A DNA stretch of 64,000 bases from positions 2,096,501 to 2,160,500 of the forward strand of contig JAUPFL010000001.1 of assembly GCA_030562215.1 (NCBI GenBank), in the 5' to 3' direction. The notes below the pieces were generated by a model. It did not search any database, was not told the DNA's origin, and saw only the letters and a program-made list of their open reading frames with translations. A program made the position numbers and the translations under genes. How positions within the stretch are numbered: the stretch's first letter is position 1; each line of letters starts with the position of its first letter. This DNA is from Peribacillus frigoritolerans. Its GTDB lineage: Bacteria; Bacillota; Bacilli; Bacillales; DSM-1321. Shown in pieces: positions 1-10,472 of this stretch.

Positions 1-52
1 GGAGGGAAGCCGAAAAATCGGCGAAACAATGTCAGCAAATCTTCATAATTCT

Positions 53-980
53 ATGAAAGTCGGAATTGTTCACTTTATGGCTTATCCTGAAACAATGGGT
101 GGAGATGGTCCAACTGTTGAAACAATTAAGAAAATTGTACAAGATGATTTTTTTCTCTGGAATTGAAATTACATCTATTAACAATCCTGAAGAACGTAAA
201 GAGGCTACTCAAATTTTACAATCTGGTGGAATGACTGTAGGTTTTGGTGCACAACCGATTTTATTAAGAAACAAAGGAAACCTTAATTCTTTTGATGAAG
301 CTGAGCGTAGACGGGCTATCGATTTAGTAAAAGGCGGAATTGACCAAGCTTACGAAGTGAATGCTGCTAAACTTGGTTTCTTAAGTGGGGCTAAACCAGA
401 TACTCAACAAGATGTTGCATTACAATTACTAACGAATTCTATCAAAGAATTATGCGATTATGCAAAATCTAAAGGTGATTTAGTACTCTCACTTGAAACA
501 TTTGATGATGAGACTGATAAGAAATGTCTAATCGGTTCGAATAAACTTGCTGTTGAAGTTGCAAAAGAAGTTCGTAAAGTAGATCCTACTTTCGGTTTAA
601 TGCTTGATTTAAGTCATTTACCAATGCAACGTGAAACATCTTCTGATGCATTAACGGTTGCTCGTGATTATATTAACCATGCCCATATCGGAAATTGCTA
701 TATTAAAGATACTTCTGATCCTGCTTACGGAGATCAGCATCCCCGTTTCGGATATCCAGGAAGTGAAGTTGATGTTCCTGAATTAGCGGAGTATTTACGA
801 TCTTTATTAGAAATTGGTTACATCGGTGAAGGTATAAAGAATATAGTCGCTTTTGAAGTGAAACCTGTTGGTACAGAATCATCAGATATTGTAATTGCAC
901 AGTCAAAACGTACCCTCATTGATGCATGGTCATTATTACATTCAAAAAAAAGGGCGTTTAGTTGGTTAACCTGTCTATAA
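53..980 (+). CDS. Sugar phosphate isomerase/epimerase-like TIM-barrel protein, frameshifted
   Basis: Xylose-isomerase-like TIM barrel of about 305 residues. Visible metal-site-type residues are the Glu of LSLETFD, the His of DLSHLP, the His of HAHIGN and the Glu of AFEVKP. The N-terminus MKVGIVHFMAYPE is read from ATG 53, and this frame is open to the window edge, so an earlier start (ATG 29 or off-window) is possible. The frame breaks in a seven-T run at 148-154; removing one T joins the N-terminus to SGIEITSINNPEE without loss. This is one of only a few apparent insertions in the window. It sits upstream of allC on the same strand, so a role in purine or glyoxylate-linked metabolism (for example hydroxypyruvate isomerase-like) is possible, but the substrate is unknown. 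Confidence 0.7.
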
Positions 981-991
981 CTATAAGTATT

Positions 992-1025
992 AAACGGTGA
1001 CAAGTACTTTTGCTTGTCACCGTTT
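992..1025. terminator. Intrinsic terminator after the TIM-barrel gene
   Basis: Near-perfect 13-bp stem (AAACGGTGACAAG paired with its complement) with a short loop, just after the stop at 980. It separates this gene from allC. Confidence 0.75.
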
Positions 1026-1170
1026 AATCTAAGATTTAATTAGCTTATAATACAGGATTCCTATTGAGCAACGACTAAATAAGGTGTTAATATGACTTTG
1101 CATTAAAAAACTGGATTTTGTAATAAATAACAAATTTTCTTAGAGATTAAATTGGCAAGGAAGTGATCGA

Positions 1171-2421
1171 TTGGTTAAACTTCAGAAGGATGTTGATGCT
1201 ATAAGAATCAACACTAGAATCGAAGAACTTGCTGCTTGTTCATCTACATCTGTTGGTGTCACTAGACTACCTTTCACAGTGGAAAGTTTAAAGGCAGAAA
1301 GGCTAGTTGAAGAGTGGATGAAAGCAGCTGGGATGACGGTAAGAAAAGATGCACTTAACAATATAATCGGACGTTATGAAGGGAAAGATCCTACAGCTCC
1401 AGTTTTAATGATTGGTTCACATTTAGATAGCGTGATTGAAGCAGGTAAATATGACGGTATTTTAGGAGTTATAACTGGAATAGAAGTTGTTCAGACTCTT
1501 AAGGATAATGGCATTATATTATATAATCCAATCGAAGTGGTGGGTTTTTGTGATGAGGAAGGAGTACGGTTTCACTCAACTTTCCTCGGTAGTAAAGCGA
1601 TTGCAGGAACTTTTACTGCTGAAGATTTAGAAAGAGCAGATGAACAAGGAATAACAATTGCCGAAGCGTTAAAAGGAATTGGTATTGCTGACCCATATGC
1701 TTTTAGTAACGCTAGTCGAAATCCAGAAGAACTTCTCGCCTATTTGGAACTTCATATCGAACAGGGGCCAGTGCTTGAGAAGGAGAATGAACCTGTCGGA
1801 ATAGTTCGTGGGATTGCTGGTGCTACAAGATTTTATTTTGAAATTATCGGGAAACCTGGACATGCAGGGACAGTTCCTGTTGCCCTTAGACAAGATGCAC
1901 TTTTAGGAGCTAGTGATCTTATTTCCTACATTGAGAACATCGCTATCCAAAATGAACCATTAGTAGCGACTATCGGTAAACTTACTGTAAGTCCGGGTGC
2001 CAGTAATGTAATACCTGGCCTTGTAACAGGGACTCTGGATATCCGCGATTTAAATGTTGATCGTAAGAAAAAAGCTATTGAAGCCATATTAACTGAAAGT
2101 GAAAGGGTAGCAAAAGCTAGAGGACTCCAAATTCATTTTGAACAAGTCATGGAAGCCGATCCTGTATACTGTGATGAACAATTGATTAAAGTAATCGAAG
2201 AGTCCATTATCGAAGTGGATGGTAGCGTTATCAGTCTTGTAAGTGGTGCTGGTCACGATGCAATGGCTATGGCGGATGTAACGAATGTTGCAATGATTTT
2301 CGTTCGTTGTAAAGATGGTCTTAGTCATCACCCTGATGAATTCGTTACTGTAGAAGATATGGGTGTAGGAGCTAGAGTTCTTTACTCTACAGTAATTAAA
2401 ATAGCCACAAAACAATATTGA
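1171..2421 (+). CDS. allC: Allantoate amidohydrolase (M20 family)
   Basis: Zinc-dependent hydrolase of the M20/AllC-hydantoinase group, predicted to hydrolyse allantoate to ureidoglycine, ammonia and CO2 in the cytoplasm. The 416 residues are full length and intact. Metal and catalytic motifs are GSHLDSV (His84, Asp86), the KYDG Asp, the CDEEGVRF acidic pair, LHIEQGP, the lid-domain GHAGTVP and the C-terminal SGAGHDA. The start is TTG at 1171, chosen because AAGGAAGTGA lies 5-14 bases upstream. Family members also act on N-carbamoyl-L-amino acids. The allantoinase, AllE and PucR neighbours support the allantoate assignment. A decayed paralog lies at 13318-13965. Confidence 0.85.
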   Translation: MVKLQKDVDAIRINTRIEELAACSSTSVGVTRLPFTVESLKAERLVEEWMKAAGMTVRKDALNNIIGRYEGKDPTAPVLMIGSHLDSVIEAGKYDGILGVITGIEVVQTLKDNGIILYNPIEVVGFCDEEGVRFHSTFLGSKAIAGTFTAEDLERADEQGITIAEALKGIGIADPYAFSNASRNPEELLAYLELHIEQGPVLEKENEPVGIVRGIAGATRFYFEIIGKPGHAGTVPVALRQDALLGASDLISYIENIAIQNEPLVATIGKLTVSPGASNVIPGLVTGTLDIRDLNVDRKKKAIEAILTESERVAKARGLQIHFEQVMEADPVYCDEQLIKVIEESIIEVDGSVISLVSGAGHDAMAMADVTNVAMIFVRCKDGLSHHPDEFVTVEDMGVGARVLYSTVIKIATKQY

Positions 2422-2476
2422 GTGACATAAAAGATTTTATAGAGAATATAAGACTATCGACTAAAAGAGAACTTAC

Positions 2477-2517
2477 AAAAAAACTCGTGATCCGCCTGTA
2501 TCGGATCACGAGTTTTT
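2477..2517. terminator. Bidirectional terminator between allC and pucR
   Basis: A 17-bp stem of A6-CTCGTGATCCG type with its complement ending in T6. It can serve the plus-strand allC and transcripts leaving pucR on the minus strand. Confidence 0.8.
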
Positions 2518-2887
2518 TCAAAATGAATACATTTCAATTAGTACCTCTTGAACAAATCAGTCAACTGTTATCAGAAGCATTTTTCTATAAGATTGAATCC
2601 TGCGAAAAGCTCATTAGATAAAAAGTATATTAAAGACAGGTATCCTTCATGCGATGAAACAGTCATGCGTATCGACTCAGATCCAATGGTTACAAAGGGA
2701 GTTCTGTCGGACTCTTTAACATGTCCATAAAAAAGCCACTGAAATTCCTGGATTCCTCCATAATCGAAGGATTCTGTAGCGTCACTTCCAGAAAATAAAG
2801 TCGAGATTTACTCTTCATATTGATCTCTGTCTGTGCGGGCGGTTTACATTCAGTCAATACCTGCTTTAGTAGTAATTACAATTTTTA
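2518..2887. other. Intergenic, no gene recognised
   Basis: About 370 bases between the terminator and the end of pucR. Short open frames exist (for example around 2548-2730), but none has an RBS, family resemblance or convincing coding character. I see nothing identifiable. Confidence 0.5.
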
Positions 2888-4539
2888 TTAATCACTGATA
2901 TCTCTGAAAATTGAACCCATGAGTAAAGCTATACGTAAATGAAGTGAGTTTTTTGAATCATGGACGGAATAATTCAATATGTCCTCACATTTGGCAATTC
3001 GGTATTTAACGGTATTACGGTGAACAAACAGTTTCCTGGATGTAATCGCAAGTTCACAATTATTATCCAAATATACCAATAAGGTATTGACTAAGTCTTT
3101 TTCATCTTTATTTTTCGGATAGGATAGAGAACGTAATGTATTTTCATAAAATTTTTTAAATCTTTTTCGGGAATTAAACGAATCAGTTCGATTAATTGTT
3201 TGGTCTCGTAAAAGTTTATAAATTTATTTTGAAACAGTTCAGACCCATGTGTCCATGCTTCCACTGCTTCTTCGTATGATAGGTTGATATAGGTTAGGTC
3301 ATTAGAAAAGTTACCAACTCCAAACGACAACGAAATTTTTAGATTTGAATATACCTCATTCTGGAATTCCTTCAGCCTTTCTTCTATTATGCCTTTAATC
3401 GAATCATTAATATTCAGAGGAGATTGCATCAAAATAACAAAATAACCATCTTTCATAAAAACGATGTTGTTAGTATCTATTTTTAAAAATGATTTATGTA
3501 AAAATTTATATAAATAGTCGTATAATCTATTCATTATTTCTGCACTTTTTTGTAAAGCGTTTTGTTCATCATCATCAATCTTACATACAATGCATGCGTA
3601 TTTCATATTGTCGATTAAGCCATGCTGTTTTCCCTATGAATAATTTCTTGTTTGTTAGAAATCTTTCCATCAACAAGGGAAGCAAAAAAGTTATTTTCTA
3701 ACAAACGACTGTTTTCTCTAATAGCCTCGTTTTTAAGCAGCGTGAATGAAATGACTGTTGATGCTTGCTCAATAGCTAATTGGGAAGATGGGTATGAAAG
3801 CTTCTCAGGATGAAGAATTATTAGTAAATATGGATAGGGACGCATTGTTTTCACCCGAAACAATTTTATAGAAATGTCAGTATTTTGGATGTCGATTGTG
3901 AGCTGGTTTTTTTCTAGGTATGTTTCTATATCACTTTTAATGTATTCCTGAACATTTTTCATAACGATTTTCATATTTCCTGTACGAAAATGATGAGAAA
4001 AGGATGTCACATCACCAATAGGATCAAGTAGGAGAACAGGACATTTTAATAGGGAGCCAAGATTTTCAATTAAAGAATTCAGACTGTAACCTTTTATCAT
4101 CATATTGGTAAATTCCTTGTGTATATGCATCGCATAAAATAACTCTTCAATTTGGTTATCCCATATAAAGCTTAATAATTGATGAGCAACCGCACCTAAT
4201 GTTAATGTCTCTGGAATTTGAATAATTGGAAATTCTAATGAGTCAGCTAATTCGATTACATCCGGCGGTATCTTATCAATGAATCTTTTAAGTTTAATGG
4301 CAATCCCTGCACATGGAAGTTCATTAATTTGGGAAATGAGAGTACATAATGCATGAGGATCGTCTTTAAAAGCGTATCCTGTTGTCAATAATAGGGAGTT
4401 CTCAGCTAAAAAATGGATGGCATCTGGTGTTTCTGAAATCTCAATTGATTCCACTTTCCTTTAAGTCCGGCATGTCCAGCAATAATTTTGGCTTCTCGAA
4501 ACACATCAACGATAAATAAATCTTCTACTTTTTCATCAT
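2888..4539 (-). CDS. pucR: PucR family transcriptional regulator, frameshifted four times
   Basis: Purine catabolism regulator of the PucR/CdaR type: an N-terminal PucR domain (VESIEISETPDAIHF), a GGDEF-like middle region and a C-terminal PucR helix-turn-helix (CELAITSRKLFVHRNTVKYR). The start ATG 4539 follows AGAAGGTG. One-base deletions occur in the five-A run (plus strand T 4529-4533), near 4455-4457, in the G run at 3632-3634 (plus strand C) and in the A run around 3152-3157; adding a base at each restores about 550 continuous residues. The gene points away from allB and probably controls the surrounding allantoin genes. Four clean single-base losses with otherwise intact sequence favour sequencing error over decay. 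Confidence 0.75.
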
Positions 4540-4926
4540 ACACCTTCTAATTCTGCATTTTGTCAGTTTTTATTTCTAGAAAGGGAAGCAAACGAATGTT
4601 GTTAAATTTGGACAAAAATTTAAATGGGAATTGTTTACATTGCATAATGATTTTGTGAATTACTCCGCTTATAATCAATTGTATAGAGGATTGAAAGTTA
4701 AGGAAACTGTTTTCAAAATTTTTTTACATTCCATAAATCTCAAGTTTTTATTATATTTAGCAACTATATTTAGAAGCGCATAGCATCATACGTTTTTTTG
4801 CAATGGTTACTATAGGAAGCCGGGTTTTTAACACCTAAGAGCTTAACAGACCTTTTAAACCTTTATATATTTCCAGTTTGTATTTCGGTGGATAGTAAGC
4901 GCTATCAATGCTGAGGAGGAAACCTT
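4540..4926. promoter_or_regulatory. Divergent pucR / permease-allB intergenic region
   Basis: AT-rich region between pucR (minus) and the permease relic (plus). A TATAAT hexamer at 4670-4675 is a candidate -10, but no good -35 sits 16-18 bases upstream, as expected of an activated promoter. No gene seen. Confidence 0.35.
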
Positions 4927-5170
4927 TTGGAACAAACTAAAGCTCCATTGGAGCAGAAACAGAATTAAGCAGAGACTTATTGGCAACAAAACCCGAAGAT
5001 GGAAAATGGAAAGTAGGGAACTATTTTCCATAGGGATGGGTTCTGTTCATAATGTTCCATCCTACGTTACAATTGGTGTTTTTTTTTTGTGCTAGGACTA
5101 TCGGTTGGACAGGTATTATACACTTCAAGAAAAGTGCAGAAACGAGAGGATGTGGTTAAAGGGAATTAAT
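4927..5170 (+). pseudogene. Relic of an NCS1-type nucleobase/allantoin permease
   Basis: A good RBS (GAGGAGGAA) precedes TTG 4927 and a short leader that soon stops. About 105 bases further, the sequence encodes MGSVHNVPSYVTIG followed by FFVLGLSVGQV, typical of the first membrane segments of NCS1 (cytosine-purine/allantoin) permeases. The frame is broken several times, including at a run of nine Ts, and no later part of the family can be found up to 5578. This looks like real decay. The position before allB matches where a puc-type allantoin permease would sit. Family call is from a short stretch only. Confidence 0.45.
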
Positions 5171-5578
5171 TGATGGGAAAGTTAAATAGTGTGAATATTT
5201 AAAAATCACTTTAGCAGGAATAAACGTTTTGAAGAAAAGTACTCATTATTGACCGTCTTGGTGAGAAAATGCCATACAAAACAAGATAACAGCCAAGGCT
5301 AAAGTTGCGCATCTCGCTTCCTGTTTCCATAAAGGTGGATGTCTAAAAAATGCGATTAAGTTGGGGAAATAGATTGTAAGTTTCATTACAGATTAGCTTG
5401 ATAGAAGTTTTAGAGAGCTATTAATTCTCAAAACGATGTTCAGAATGTAATGGTTGTATCTTGTTCCGAATATTTTACGATTACAACAGCCCAAAGCAAA
5501 ATGTTCGTTCTTCATCATGGAACGGATCGGTCTTAATAGTAATTATAAAATTTGATTTCTGAAGAAAGGAATGAACCT

Positions 5579-6931
5579 ATGGCTACATATGATTTACTCA
5601 TTAGAAATGGAAATCTTGTAATGTTTGATTCGATTGTTCAAGGAGATATTGCAATTAAGGAAGGGAAAATTAAAGAAGTGTCTATCGGAAAAAATATTGA
5701 AGCTATAGCAACAAGAGAAATTAATGCTGAGGGACAGCACATCCTCCCAGGGTTAATTGATACTCATGTTCATTTCAACGAGCCAGGCAGAACTGAGTGG
5801 GAAGGTGTTCAAACTGGTAGCAGAAGTTTAGCGGCAGGTGGGGTAACAACCTATTTTGATATGCCATTGAACAGTACACCGCCAACAATCAATAAAGAAT
5901 ATTTGGCATTAAAGAGAGCTTGCTCCGAAGAAAAGTCGGTAGTCAATTGCCGCTTTTGGGGTGGACTTATACCAGAAAATATTGAGAATATTAAGGAACT
6001 TGATGAAAATGGAGTAATTGGATTTAAAGCATTTATGTCACCGAGCGGAATTGTCGATTTCAATCATGTCGATGATATTACGATTTTTAAAGGGATGAGA
6101 GAAATTGCCTCTGTAGGTTCACTTTTAGCCGTTCATGCTGAAAGTACAGTCATTTGTGAACAGCTTGCACAAGAAAAACAAAGACAAAATAAGACGACTG
6201 CAAAAGACTTCGTCGAATCAAGACCGATAATTTCCGAGATTGAAGCGGTAAGAAGAATAATTTCATATGCTGAAGCTACAGGTTGTAAACTGCATATTGT
6301 TCATGCGAGCAGCCGGAAAGTAGTGGATGTCATCAATCAGGCAAAGCAAAGAGGCCTAGATATTACGGTAGAAACATGCCCTCATTATTTATCTTTGACA
6401 TTAAAAGACTTAGAGGAAAAAGGCGGATTGGCAAAATGCTGCCCTCCACTGCGTGATGATGAAGAAGTAGAACAATTATGGGAAGCTGTAGCAAACGGTG
6501 AAATTGACGTAATAGCATCCGACCATTCACCAGCACCTGCATCTATGAAAGAAGTAATAAATGAAGACTTTTTCAGTGCCTGGGGTGGGATTTCCGGTGC
6601 CCAATCTACGCTCAATATTATGTTGACAGAGGGGCATTTTAACCGTAATCTTCCTCTGGGGAAAATTGTTGAATTAACATCAACGAATCCAGCTAAGTTA
6701 TTTGGCCTTTATCCCCATAAAGGGATAATAGCCGTTGATAGCGACGCTGATCTGGCGATTGTTGATCTGAACAGAAGCTTCGAGCTGAAAAAGGAAGATT
6801 TGTTCTACCGCCATCAACAGTCGCCTTATGTTGGCAGGACATTCAAAGGGCAAGTAACGACAACGATCGTCAATGGGGCAATCGTTTTTGAAAATGGAAG
6901 CATTACCACTGTGGAAAAAATTAAAATCTAG
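5579..6931 (+). CDS. allB: Allantoinase
   Basis: Amidohydrolase-superfamily allantoinase, opening the hydantoin ring of allantoin to give allantoate, the AllC substrate. The 450 residues are intact. Binuclear metal-site motifs are HVHFNEPGRTEWEG (HxH), the carbamylated-Lys segment GFKAFMSPSG, HAES, HIVHASS and the SDHSP aspartate. The start ATG 5579 follows GAAGAAAGGA; an upstream ATT in frame is less likely. It is the upstream gene of a loosely spaced catabolic row (allE, cupin, permease, malate synthase). A second, nearly deleted allantoinase copy survives at 15242-15322. Confidence 0.9.
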   Translation: MATYDLLIRNGNLVMFDSIVQGDIAIKEGKIKEVSIGKNIEAIATREINAEGQHILPGLIDTHVHFNEPGRTEWEGVQTGSRSLAAGGVTTYFDMPLNSTPPTINKEYLALKRACSEEKSVVNCRFWGGLIPENIENIKELDENGVIGFKAFMSPSGIVDFNHVDDITIFKGMREIASVGSLLAVHAESTVICEQLAQEKQRQNKTTAKDFVESRPIISEIEAVRRIISYAEATGCKLHIVHASSRKVVDVINQAKQRGLDITVETCPHYLSLTLKDLEEKGGLAKCCPPLRDDEEVEQLWEAVANGEIDVIASDHSPAPASMKEVINEDFFSAWGGISGAQSTLNIMLTEGHFNRNLPLGKIVELTSTNPAKLFGLYPHKGIIAVDSDADLAIVDLNRSFELKKEDLFYRHQQSPYVGRTFKGQVTTTIVNGAIVFENGSITTVEKIKI

Positions 6932-7384
6932 GATTGTTAAGCAATAAAGGACTGAGAAAATCTTAATTGATTTTATTAGCTTATTATGGATGAGTCGCTT
7001 TCAGTCATTTATTTTAGGCATACACAATCTTAAAAGCAAAAAGAAGCCTGTAAGGAACTAGCACCTGAGTACCTAAAAGAGAAAAACATAGATGAAGAAA
7101 TAAGAAGATAATATGTTTTATCTATAATAAACAAAAATATAAAACGTTTTTATCGATTAGGCATAAAGACTAATTAAATGAAAGCGGTTAATATTTATAT
7201 AAGAGACTTAATTGTTTCTAAAACAAGCTAATAATATATGAAAAGAAGCTTCAATTATAATTAATCTATAGCGGGAACAGGGCACACCATGATTCACATA
7301 TTTTCAAATGGCGCCTGCTTATGAACGTTGATTGGTGTCATATGAATTAGCTCACAAAATACGATTAAAAGGAGAGTTTAAAAG
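6932..7384. other. Intergenic allB-allE, probable promoter region
   Basis: About 450 bases, very AT-rich, without a convincing gene. A 25-codon open stretch ending near 7111 (ELAPEYLKEKN) has no start codon and may be a fragment of something lost. AAAACGTTTT at 7141-7150 is a short palindrome of unknown meaning. Confidence 0.35.
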
Positions 7385-8149
7385 ATGGGTTATCCTAAAG
7401 ATTTATTAGCAAGCAGATCAATAATTGAGCACGGTAAATATGCTTTAATTGCACCTGAAGGATTGGTTAATAATGTTGTTCCAGGATTTGAGAATTGTAT
7501 CATTTCCATTTTGGGTTCTCCAAAGCTTGGAGCAAGCTTTGTCGATTACATTGTGACAATGCAAAAGGAAGGAAAGAACAGCGAGGGGTTTGGTGGACAA
7601 GAAGATGTAGAGACATTTGTCTATGTTATTGAAGGAAAAATAAAAGCTGCTGCAGGTGAACAAGAGTTTGTCCTCGATGAAAGCGGTTATTTATACTGTC
7701 CGCCAGGAACAAAGATGTATTTAGAAAACCAATTGGATGGAGATTCTAAACTATTCCTATATAAGCAAAAGTATCGTCCACTTGAAGGACGGAGGCCATG
7801 GGTTTATTCAAACCATGCCAACAAAATTGAATTTAGGATTTATGATGATATGCATAATGTCCATCTTAAGGATCTATTGCCTGCTGATATAGATTTTGAT
7901 ATGAATTTTCATATTCTTTCCTTTGATCCTGCTGCATCTCATCCATTCATCGAAACACATGTGCAAGAACATGGCGCCTACTTACTCTCGGGAGAAGGGA
8001 TGTATAATCTGGATAATCAGTGGGTTCCTGTAAAGAAAGGAGATTACATTTTTATGGGTCCATATGTACATCAAGCAGCCTATGCGGTAGGCAGAGAAAA
8101 TTTAACATATGTTTACTCTAAAGATTGTAATCGTGATGCATCCTTGTAA
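7385..8149 (+). CDS. allE: (S)-ureidoglycine aminohydrolase
   Basis: Bicupin enzyme of 254 residues, intact, that releases ammonia from (S)-ureidoglycine to give (S)-ureidoglycolate, using Mn2+. The family match rests on the overall bicupin pattern: N-terminal DLLASRSIIEHGKYALI, a first cupin with EDVETFVYVIEG, and a second cupin with the metal ligands in SHPFIETHVQEHGAYLLSGEG and the later YVHQAAYA. ATG 7385 follows AAAGGAGAG. In this pathway it takes the AllC product, competing with the PucG transaminase encoded at 13980. Confidence 0.85.
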   Translation: MGYPKDLLASRSIIEHGKYALIAPEGLVNNVVPGFENCIISILGSPKLGASFVDYIVTMQKEGKNSEGFGGQEDVETFVYVIEGKIKAAAGEQEFVLDESGYLYCPPGTKMYLENQLDGDSKLFLYKQKYRPLEGRRPWVYSNHANKIEFRIYDDMHNVHLKDLLPADIDFDMNFHILSFDPAASHPFIETHVQEHGAYLLSGEGMYNLDNQWVPVKKGDYIFMGPYVHQAAYAVGRENLTYVYSKDCNRDASL

Positions 8150-8277
8150 AAGGTCACATCAATTAGAAGAAATGCGTAAATACCAACTTCAAGAGATTTA
8201 ATGCGGGCAGAATTGTATTTTAGGGAGATCTGGTAAGTGTAATTCAAAACCATTAAATATGAAAGAGGTGCTGAGAT

Positions 8278-8661
8278 ATGGACCAGAATGTAATTTCGAA
8301 CAAAAAGTCGATAATAGAGGAAAGAGTTTTTGAAATCGATAAAATAGCAAAATTCGATTCTAATGCACCACAAAAAAATTATTTCTATGAAACGGATAAA
8401 ACTGTTGGGGCAGTTTGGTGTCTTGAACCTGAGCAGGAAGTATTTTTACATTCTCATTCGAATGTTGATGATATTTGGGTTTGCATTGAGGGGGAAGGAA
8501 CATACTTTCCTGATCTAGAGAATGAGATTACGATCAGAAAAGGAATGGTAGTATTGGCCAAGCCTAATCAAATTCATGGAATGCGTAATACAGGAAACAG
8601 TCGATTCATGTTTGTAGGCTTTGCTGCAGGGGCATTGCCTATGGATATAACAAGATATTAG
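8278..8661 (+). CDS. Small single-domain cupin protein
   Basis: 127 residues, intact, with the two cupin motifs: HSHSNVDDIWVCIEGEG (His-x-His and a later Glu) and PNQIHGMRN (His), so a metal site is likely. RBS AAAGAGGTG precedes ATG 8278. It lies between allE and the permease on the same strand and so probably acts in ureide or purine breakdown. It does not resemble the ureidoglycolate lyase AllA that I know, so the missing ureidoglycolate-cleaving step is only a speculative assignment. Confidence 0.7.
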   Translation: MDQNVISNKKSIIEERVFEIDKIAKFDSNAPQKNYFYETDKTVGAVWCLEPEQEVFLHSHSNVDDIWVCIEGEGTYFPDLENEITIRKGMVVLAKPNQIHGMRNTGNSRFMFVGFAAGALPMDITRY

Positions 8662-8903
8662 AAAAAGGCTAAGGTTATTAAACAATTACAAAATAAAAGT
8701 TTCTTCTTTCAAAAACAAAAAAAGTGATTAAGGCGAAGCGATTGTAATGAAAACAGCGCTTCGCTTATATTTTTATTTATAAAAAGAGATGATTTGTAAT
8801 TTTTACGAAGAAACTATGGATTCCAAAGGAAATCAATACTTTTAAGAATTCTCGCAAACAGATTTTATAAAAAATCCAGAAATCGGAAATGGTGATGATT
8901 AAG

Positions 8904-10207
8904 ATGACACAGCAAGGAGTTACTGTAACATTATTGTCCTCTTTACAGTGGCTTTTTTTATTTTTGCCAATACGGTTGTCGTACCAATTTCTGTAGGGGC
9001 AGCATTCCAGCTTCCTGCAGAAACAATTGAAATGACGATAAGGTGCTCCTTTATCTTTACAGGAATAGCCTGTATTCTGCAGGCATGGATTGGGCATCGT
9101 TATCCATTATTGGATAGCCATTCGGGGCTAATGTGGGGTCTGATGATAAATATGGGCATCTCTGCATCTGCACTCGGATTGGATTTTGCAACCGTAGGAG
9201 GAGGAATTGCAACAGGCATTTTGCTGGCTGGAGCTGTAACCGTACTGCTTGCGGCATTTAACCTGATTTGTATCATACAGAAAGTAATTAAGCCGATGGT
9301 GATAAGTGTTTATATATTCTTGCTAACCTTTCAGCTCATCTTTATTTTCTTCAAAGGTATGTTTAAAATAACCGAAAGTGGAACAATTGATCTCCCTGTA
9401 AGTTTGTTTTCAATCTTGATTGTCATATTCGTTGGCTTTTTAAGGATTAAAGGAGGGAAAATACTAAGCAATTTCTCAATCCTAATCGGAATTATCGTAG
9501 GATGGTCATTATATCGAATTATTTTCCCTTCAGATCTTCAGACGGCTAGCTCTTCAGGTATGGCATTCACTTTCTTTCCCCTTGGAACTCCAAACTTGAA
9601 TATTGGTATTATTTTTGTCTCCTTTTTTGCGGTCCTTTTGAATTTAACGAATTCTTTCGCTTCCATTCAAGCTGTTGCAGATGTTTACAAGGAAAAGGTG
9701 GAACATAGTCAATACAGGAGATCTATTTTTGTAACAGGTATTTTTGCGTTTATCACTTCGATTTTTGGCTTGGTCCCTTTTACACCATTTACATCTACAA
9801 TAGGGTTTTTACAAAGTACCAAATTATTTAAACGAGGGCCATTCATTATAAGTGGATTCTTGTTTACTCTCCTTGGAGTTATTCCGCCATTAGGGAGATT
9901 CTTAGGAACGATACCACTAACAATAGGTAACGCTGTTTTATTTGTCGCATACCTTCAATTGTTTGGGACAGCATTAAACAGCCTAAAAGGAACGTTATTC
10001 AACTCTGAAACGATACTCCGTTTAGCTGGACCAGTCCTAGTTGGAGTTAGCATTATGAATATCCCTCCAGCATTATTCGGCAGTATTCCTGTCCTCTTGC
10101 AGCCTTTCATTACAAATGGTCTCATTATGGGTGTCATTATATCGATCTTTTTGGAAAAACTTATTGATTGGAATAAGTTAACAAATAAGTTGGAAGTAGG
10201 ACAGTGA
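8904..10207 (+). CDS. NCS2 family uracil/xanthine-type permease, frameshifted
   Basis: Nucleobase:cation symporter-2 membrane protein of about 435 residues and 12 or so hydrophobic segments. The family N-terminus LLSSLQWLFFIFANTVVVP is recovered only if one T is added to the seven-T run at 8953-8959; the rest is open. Start ATG 8904 with GGTGATG upstream is the best choice, though weak. Located between the ureide genes and malate synthase, so a purine or ureide is a likely substrate. The relic permease at 4927 belongs to a different family (NCS1), which suggests transporter replacement. Confidence 0.75.
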
Positions 10208-10472
10208 CCGATTTATCTACCTGAAAATGGATAATGAGCAACAACATAAGGTGATTATTAAAGAATGGACATGTGTTGAAGGCGATGTTTAACTTTCTAA
10301 CGATAAACTTGAAATTGATTATAAGAAAACAAAACGATAAATTGAAAACTTGATTAATCGATAACAAATAAAGTATTGAACCCATTCAAATGTAGAAGAG
10401 ATCATCTGGTTTAAGATAATTCTTCTCGGCGTATGCCGGGTGTCAAACTAATTTTTAAAGGAGGAATACACC

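Noticed and set aside
2548..2730. Possible transposase fragment between allC and pucR
   Set aside because: No DDE motif, terminal repeats or recognisable insertion-sequence protein stretch could be found.
7141..7150. AAAACGTTTT palindrome as another copy of the paa operator-like motif
   Set aside because: It lacks the AACGTT-N4-AAACG spacing and lies in the allantoin region; a short AT-rich palindrome is expected by chance.
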